A stretch of 64,000 nucleotides of DNA from AC-49 sp963766605 (lineage in GTDB: Bacteria > Actinomycetota > Thermoleophilia > Solirubrobacterales > Solirubrobacteraceae), in NCBI GenBank assembly GCA_963766605.1, contig CAVYAT010000001.1, positions 682,001 to 746,000 of the forward strand, read 5' to 3'. Below, one piece after another: positions 60,111 to 64,000 of this stretch (position 1 is the stretch's first letter; each line of letters begins with the position of its first letter). The notes beneath the pieces were generated by a model, which did no database searches, was not told the origin of the DNA, and saw only the letters and a list, made by a program, of their open reading frames with translations. Made by a program: the position numbers and the translations under genes.

Positions 60111-60902
60111 TCAGCCCGGCGCGCCGCCGGGCGCCCCCACCGCGTGAACCCCGCCGTCGGCGTGCAGGATCTCGCCGGTGACCGCGCGGGCGAGCGGCGA
60201 GAGCAGGAACAGGCACGCGTCGGCGACCGGGAGCGGGTCGGTCAGCGACCAGCCGAGCGGGGCGGCATCCTCCCAGATCTGCGACAGGCCGTCGAAGCCG
60301 TCGATCGAGCCGGCCGCCATCGTCTTCAGCGGGCCGGCCGCGACGAGGTTGCAGCGGATGCCGCGCGGGCCGAGGTCGCGAGCCAGGTAGCGACTGACCG
60401 ACTCCAGCGCCGCCTTGGAGACACCGGCCCAGTCGTACGACGGCCACGCGACGGTGGCGTCGAAGTCCAGGCCGACGATCGAGCCGCCTCCGGGCGCCTG
60501 GGCCAGCAGGTCGGCGCACGCGGCGCCGAGCGCCTTGAGCGAGAAGGCGCCCGTCGTGAACGCGGTGACCGCCGACTCGGCGGGCGCGGTGAGGAAGTTG
60601 CCGCCCAGCGCGTCGGCGGGGACGAACGCGATCGCGTGCACGAGCCCGTCGAGCGCGCCCCAGCGCTGGTCGAGATCGGCCACGACCGCCGCGATGTGCT
60701 GCGGGTCGTTGACGTCGAGTTCGAGCACGTCGGGCGGCGACGGCAGCCGGCCGGCGATCCGCTGCGTGATCCGCATCCCGCGCCCGAAGCCGGTCAGCAC
60801 GATCTCGGCGCCCTCCTCCTGCGCACGCTGCGCGACCGCAAACGCGATCGACGCCTCGGTCAGGACTCCGGTGACGAGCAGGCGCTTTCCCTTGAGGAGC
60901 AT
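60111..60902 (-). CDS. fabI: Enoyl-ACP reductase, NADH-dependent
   Basis: A 263-residue enzyme for the last step of each elongation cycle. LLVTGVLTEASIAFAVAQRA is the FabI/InhA cofactor loop, where the glycine motif is stretched compared with other SDRs. DLDQRWGALDGLVHAIAF and the active-site pair Tyr-x6-Lys in YDWAGVSKAALESVSRYLA follow, then RCNLVAAGPLKT. LTEASIA and the Y-x6-K spacing resemble mycobacterial InhA. Convergent with the TetR gene; complements the fab operon, which lacks a reductase for this step. Confidence 0.94.
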   Translation of the reverse strand: MLLKGKRLLVTGVLTEASIAFAVAQRAQEEGAEIVLTGFGRGMRITQRIAGRLPSPPDVLELDVNDPQHIAAVVADLDQRWGALDGLVHAIAFVPADALGGNFLTAPAESAVTAFTTGAFSLKALGAACADLLAQAPGGGSIVGLDFDATVAWPSYDWAGVSKAALESVSRYLARDLGPRGIRCNLVAAGPLKTMAAGSIDGFDGLSQIWEDAAPLGWSLTDPLPVADACLFLLSPLARAVTGEILHADGGVHAVGAPGGAPG

Positions 60903-60926
60903 CCCGGCATCCTATGGCGAGCGCGC

Positions 60927-62180
60927 TCAGCGGTTGAGCGTGATGTGGGCGGTGTAGTGGCGCGGCTTGTCGGACCTGTCTGCGGACACGACGGTGATCG
61001 TGATCGTCAGCTTGCCCGGCTTCAGCTTTGACGTCGGGATCGTGATCGTCGCCGTCCCGGTCTTGATCGTCTTGGAGCGCGTCGAGCACGCGGTGCTCTT
61101 GCGCTGGCCCTTCTTGGACTTCGGGCACGCCGAGCCCGAGAGCGTGACCGTGTACCTGCCCTTCTCGGAGACCTTCAGCCCCAGCTTCAGCCCCTTGCCG
61201 ACCTTGAGCCTCGTCGGCGGCGTCTTGACGGAGATGGTCAGCGGCGGGTCCTTGAGTGGCGGCGTGACGATGCTCGGGATCGTGATCGGGGTCGTCGTGG
61301 GCGGCGGGGTGCCGTAGGTGAACGTCGTCGAGCCGGTGCCGCCGGCCGTCGTGACCGACAGCGTCGTCGCCCCGAGCGCGTGCGGCGGTGTGCGAACGGT
61401 CATCGACTCATCGGTGGCCGACACGATCGCCCCCGGCGCTCCGTCGAAGCTCACCGCGGTCGCCACGGCCAGGTGCTGACCGGTGATCGTCACCGTCTCG
61501 GCGCCGTCGGGACTCCCGAACGCCGGTGAGACGCTGGTGATCACGGGAGCCAGCAGCGTGACGTTGGCGTTGAAGCCCGCCTCGAAGCCGGCGCTCGAGA
61601 TGAACGGGAGCGGCGTGGTGGGGTCGAGTACGACGCCGCCGTTGATTCCATTGTCCATGAGTCCGTAGGTCGAAGCGGCCACCGCCCTGAAGTTGACCGC
61701 CGCGGAACAGCCACCACTGCCGCCGACCGCGACGCAGTTGATCAGCACGGCCAGTCGATCGCCGGCGCGGACCGCAAGATTCACCGCGGCATTGGTGGGC
61801 ACCGCGTGGCTCGGCGTTGACTTTCCCGCTGAGATGTAGTTCGCGCCGCCGGCCGGCCGGGCGATGTCCAGGGTGGCGGTGGCCGTCGATGGCGAATGCT
61901 CGGTGAGCGCGCCGACCATGCTCCACGTCGTCACAACGCCATCGGTGGGCACCACGAGCACCGTCGAGCTGTCGGCCGAGACGAGGTTCGTGAACTCTGG
62001 CGTGCAGGTCACGTCCGACGGGGCACCGAGCAGCGCACAGTTGTGAGACACGTTGGTGAACCCGGTGGCCAGGCTCGGCGGGCCGAGGACGATCGTCACC
62101 GCACCTGCGGGCGCGGCGGCCAGAACCATGCCCAGCGCCGCCACGCCGGCGACTATCGACCCTCGCTTCACGAACCGCAT
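60927..62180 (-). CDS. Exported IPT/TIG-domain protein
   Basis: A 417-residue secreted protein. The signal is VAGVAALGMVLAAAPAGA. Residues about 30-205 form an unrecognised beta-rich domain with several Cys (HNCALLGAPSDVTC, INCVAVGGSGGC). Residues about 210-290 are an IPT/TIG domain (APVITSVSPAFGSPDGAETV to LSVTTAGGTGSTTFTYG). A Thr/Pro linker and a Lys-rich C-terminal beta module (KVGKGLKLGLKVSEKGRY to RHYTAHITLNR) end it. Function unknown; the tail resembles the modules ending the delta-60 and DUF11-like proteins. ATG at 62180. Confidence 0.75.
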   Translation of the reverse strand: MRFVKRGSIVAGVAALGMVLAAAPAGAVTIVLGPPSLATGFTNVSHNCALLGAPSDVTCTPEFTNLVSADSSTVLVVPTDGVVTTWSMVGALTEHSPSTATATLDIARPAGGANYISAGKSTPSHAVPTNAAVNLAVRAGDRLAVLINCVAVGGSGGCSAAVNFRAVAASTYGLMDNGINGGVVLDPTTPLPFISSAGFEAGFNANVTLLAPVITSVSPAFGSPDGAETVTITGQHLAVATAVSFDGAPGAIVSATDESMTVRTPPHALGATTLSVTTAGGTGSTTFTYGTPPPTTTPITIPSIVTPPLKDPPLTISVKTPPTRLKVGKGLKLGLKVSEKGRYTVTLSGSACPKSKKGQRKSTACSTRSKTIKTGTATITIPTSKLKPGKLTITITVVSADRSDKPRHYTAHITLNR

Positions 62181-62212
62181 TGCGGCATCCTCGCGGACGG
62201 ACCGGCGAAACG

Positions 62213-63787
62213 CTAGCCGGGCGCGACCTGATCGAACTCGCGCTCGCGCAGCTCGATCCGGCGGATCTTGCCGGTCAGCGTCTTGGGCAGATCGGTGACG
62301 AACTCGACCTTGCGTGGGTAGGCGTAGGCCGACAGGCGACTGCGGACGTGGGTCTGGATCTCGCGGGCGAGCTCGTCGGAGCCCTCGTGGCCGTCGGCGA
62401 GGACGATGAACGCCTTGACGACATGGCCCTTGACCTCGTCGGGCGACGCGACGGCCGCGGCCTCGCGCACCGCCGGGTGCTCGAGGCACGCGGACTCGAC
62501 CTCGAACGGCCCGACCCGGTAGCCGGCGGTGATGATCACGTCGTCGGCGCGGCCGGCGTACCAGACGTAGCCTTCCTCGTCCATCGTCGCCGCGTCCTTG
62601 GTGTGGAACCAGTCGCCGCCGAACGTCTCGCGCGCCGCCTCCTCGTTGTTCCAGTAGCCCAGCGGCCAATGCGGGTTGGAGCGCGCGCGCAGGCAGATCT
62701 CACCGCGCTCACCCTGGGCGACCGGCTGCTCGTCCTCGTCGAGGATCTGCACGTCCCAGCCCGGCATCGGGCGGCCCATCGAGCCCTCGCGGACCTCCAT
62801 GAACGGGAAGTTCGCGCACAGCGGATAGGACTCGGTCAGCCCGTAGTAGTCGAGCACGGTCACGCCGTATTGGTCACGGAACCACTTGATCGCCTCGGGG
62901 TTCAGCGGCTCGCCGGCGCTGCACACGCGCGTGAACTTCTGCGGGTAGCGCGTGCTCGCGTCCTCGATCGCCATCATCGACCGCATCGCCGTCGGGGTCG
63001 TGAAGACGTGCGTGACGTCGTGGCGCGACATGAAGTCGAGCTGCTGGACGGGGTCAAAACCGCCCTGGCGCTGGAGCACGCACTGCACAGCGCCCAGGCG
63101 CCACGGGCCGAGCAGCGGCGCGATGCCGGCCGCCCAGGCCCACTCGCCCATGCCGTGGAACCGCACGCCGTCGGAGACCTCGTGGCAGTAGGTGAACTCC
63201 TCGTGGGCGAGCAGGTAGCGGTGGGCGTGCACGATGCCCTTCGCGAGGCCGGTCGTGCCCGACGTGTAGTAGAGCTGGGCTGGGTCGTCGGACGCGGTGT
63301 CAGCGGTCTGGAACTCCGTCGAGGCGCCGTCGAGCAGGCCGTCGTCGAGGATCAGCAGCGAGTCGACGAGCGACGGGTCAAAGCGCGGCGCGTTGGCCCG
63401 ATCGGTGACCAGCACCTTGGCGCCCGAGTCCTCGAGGCGGTGACGGATGCCATCGTCGCCGTAGAGCACCGACATCGACAGCAGCAGCGCCGCGTTCTTG
63501 TAGACGCCGAAGAACACGGCTGCCGTCTCGGCCGTCGGGGGCAACACGACGGCCACGCGATCGCCGCGCCGCACGCCGGCGTCGCGCAGGACGTTGGCCG
63601 CCTGATTGGCCAGGTCCTGAAGCTCGCCCCACGCCACCTCGCGCTGCGCGCCGTCGTAGCGCTCCCAGACCATCGCCAGCTTGTCGCGCGGGTGCTTGTC
63701 GCAGACGTCGGCGGCAATGTTGTACCGATCAGGGACCTTCCACCGGTGGTCGGCGCAGACCTCTTCGTACGTCCTCACCGAGCCCAC
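62213..63787 (-). CDS. AMP-forming acyl-CoA synthetase
   Basis: A 524-residue adenylate-forming enzyme that activates a carboxylic acid via acyl-AMP to acyl-CoA. Motifs in order: LYYTSGTTGLAKGIVHAH (P-loop), DYYGLTESYPLCANFP, GDWFHTKDAATMDEEGYVWY, GRADDVIITAGYRVGPFEVE (hinge) and the catalytic Lys in PKTLTGKIRRIELRE. The pattern is near the medium-chain acyl-CoA or acetyl-CoA synthetase group; the chain length cannot be told. GTG at 63787 lies in the left arm of a strong dyad shared with the divergent next gene. Confidence 0.9.
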   Translation of the reverse strand: MGSVRTYEEVCADHRWKVPDRYNIAADVCDKHPRDKLAMVWERYDGAQREVAWGELQDLANQAANVLRDAGVRRGDRVAVVLPPTAETAAVFFGVYKNAALLLSMSVLYGDDGIRHRLEDSGAKVLVTDRANAPRFDPSLVDSLLILDDGLLDGASTEFQTADTASDDPAQLYYTSGTTGLAKGIVHAHRYLLAHEEFTYCHEVSDGVRFHGMGEWAWAAGIAPLLGPWRLGAVQCVLQRQGGFDPVQQLDFMSRHDVTHVFTTPTAMRSMMAIEDASTRYPQKFTRVCSAGEPLNPEAIKWFRDQYGVTVLDYYGLTESYPLCANFPFMEVREGSMGRPMPGWDVQILDEDEQPVAQGERGEICLRARSNPHWPLGYWNNEEAARETFGGDWFHTKDAATMDEEGYVWYAGRADDVIITAGYRVGPFEVESACLEHPAVREAAAVASPDEVKGHVVKAFIVLADGHEGSDELAREIQTHVRSRLSAYAYPRKVEFVTDLPKTLTGKIRRIELREREFDQVAPG

Positions 63788-63808
63788 GCTAGCGCTTCGC
63801 TAGCGTGG
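63784..63808. promoter_or_regulatory. Strong dyad in a divergent start region
   Basis: CCACGCTAGCG (63784-63794) and CGCTAGCGTGG (63798-63808) are perfect 11-base arms around CTT. The dyad fills nearly the whole 26-base space between two divergent starts and overlaps the GTG of the acyl-CoA synthetase. It is a likely shared operator, or a hairpin at the 5' end of both messages. Confidence 0.55.
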
Positions 63809-63813
63809 TTGTC

Positions 63814-64000
63814 ATGCCCTCGGTCAACGTCACCCATTTCACCGACCCAGGTTGTCCCTGGGCCTACTCCGCAACCCCGTCGCTCGCCGTTCTGCGGTGG
63901 CGCTTCGGCGACCAGCTGCAATGGCGCCACGTGATGATCGGCCTGCGCGAGGTCGACGGGGAGCTGCCCGCGTCCTACACCCCCCAGCGCGCAGCGCTGG
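63814..64000 (+). CDS. DsbA-family thiol oxidoreductase-like protein, N-terminal part
   Basis: The first 62 codons are in the window. VTHFTDPGCPWAYSATPSLA matches the start of the DsbA/FrnE thioredoxin-like fold (strand, then Cys motif at a helix start). The active-site motif is CPWA rather than CPWC, so only one thiol is present, as in some glutathione-transferase-like or mycothiol-linked members. ATG at 63814. Divergent from the acyl-CoA synthetase with a shared dyad. The remainder lies beyond the right edge. Confidence 0.7.
   Translation, partial: MPSVNVTHFTDPGCPWAYSATPSLAVLRWRFGDQLQWRHVMIGLREVDGELPASYTPQRAAL

Noticed and set aside
1..64000. CRISPR arrays, insertion sequences, prophage genes, replication origin
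   Set aside because: No direct-repeat spacing, transposase, integrase or phage structural motif, and no DnaA-box cluster was found by reading.

Overview
The window is strongly GC-rich, gene-dense bacterial chromosome with many GTG starts and tight ATGA/GTGA junctions. A 14-gene NADH dehydrogenase operon, InhA-type FabI, NarL-family two-component systems, paired TatA-like proteins, a double-length ThyX and several secreted repeat proteins suggest an actinobacterium. My best guess is class Thermoleophilia, order Solirubrobacterales; this rests on family resemblance, not on a search. I see no rRNA, tRNA, CRISPR array, prophage or insertion sequence. No gene-free stretch exceeds 300 bases; the longest are about 21,996-22,238 and 27,560-27,787.

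Layout. 1-7.5 kb: start of a flavoprotein, a GAF-GAF sensor kinase with a convergent response regulator, a small membrane protein, a zinc alcohol dehydrogenase (frameshifted), a glycosyltransferase and a glycogen-debranching enzyme. 7.5-11.5 kb: two small membrane proteins and a second, membrane-bound kinase/regulator pair. 11.5-25 kb: exported repeat proteins (Vgb-like propeller, delta-60 repeats, DUF11-like) mixed with pseudouridine catabolism genes (psuG plus kinase), an esterase, an SDR, a DMT-type transporter, a VOC protein, two TatA-like proteins, a large membrane phosphatase-like protein and a small exported protein. 25-29 kb: STAS protein, serS, lipoprotein cytochrome c, cupredoxin-like lipoprotein, a TolB-like propeller and a membrane protein. 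29.3-44.1 kb: the complete nuoA-N operon.

44-50 kb: an MBL-fold protein, a metallophosphoesterase, an Rrf2 regulator with a GNAT enzyme, and a sulfate ABC transporter (sbp-cysT-cysW-cysA). 50-54 kb: double-domain ThyX, an FAD oxidoreductase divergent from a TetR regulator with two matching operators, and a cyclic-nucleotide-binding protein. 54-61 kb: the type II fatty acid synthesis block fabD-fabH-fabG-acp-fabF-carboxyltransferase, then a TetR regulator and convergent fabI. 61-64 kb: an IPT/TIG exported protein, an acyl-CoA synthetase and the start of a DsbA-like protein.

The main anomaly is twelve inferred single-base insertions and no deletions, ten of them in the fatty acid block between about 55.2 and 59.0 kb. 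In fabH, fabF and the carboxyltransferase three insertions each cancel, so fabF and the carboxyltransferase look open while their cores are read out of frame. A local sequencing or assembly fault is the likeliest cause. Other points worth attention are the TetR operator pair, a palindromic repeat at 44.7 kb, a structured gap between the only well-separated convergent genes, complementary motif loss in the two ThyX halves, and a C-terminal module shared by exported proteins.
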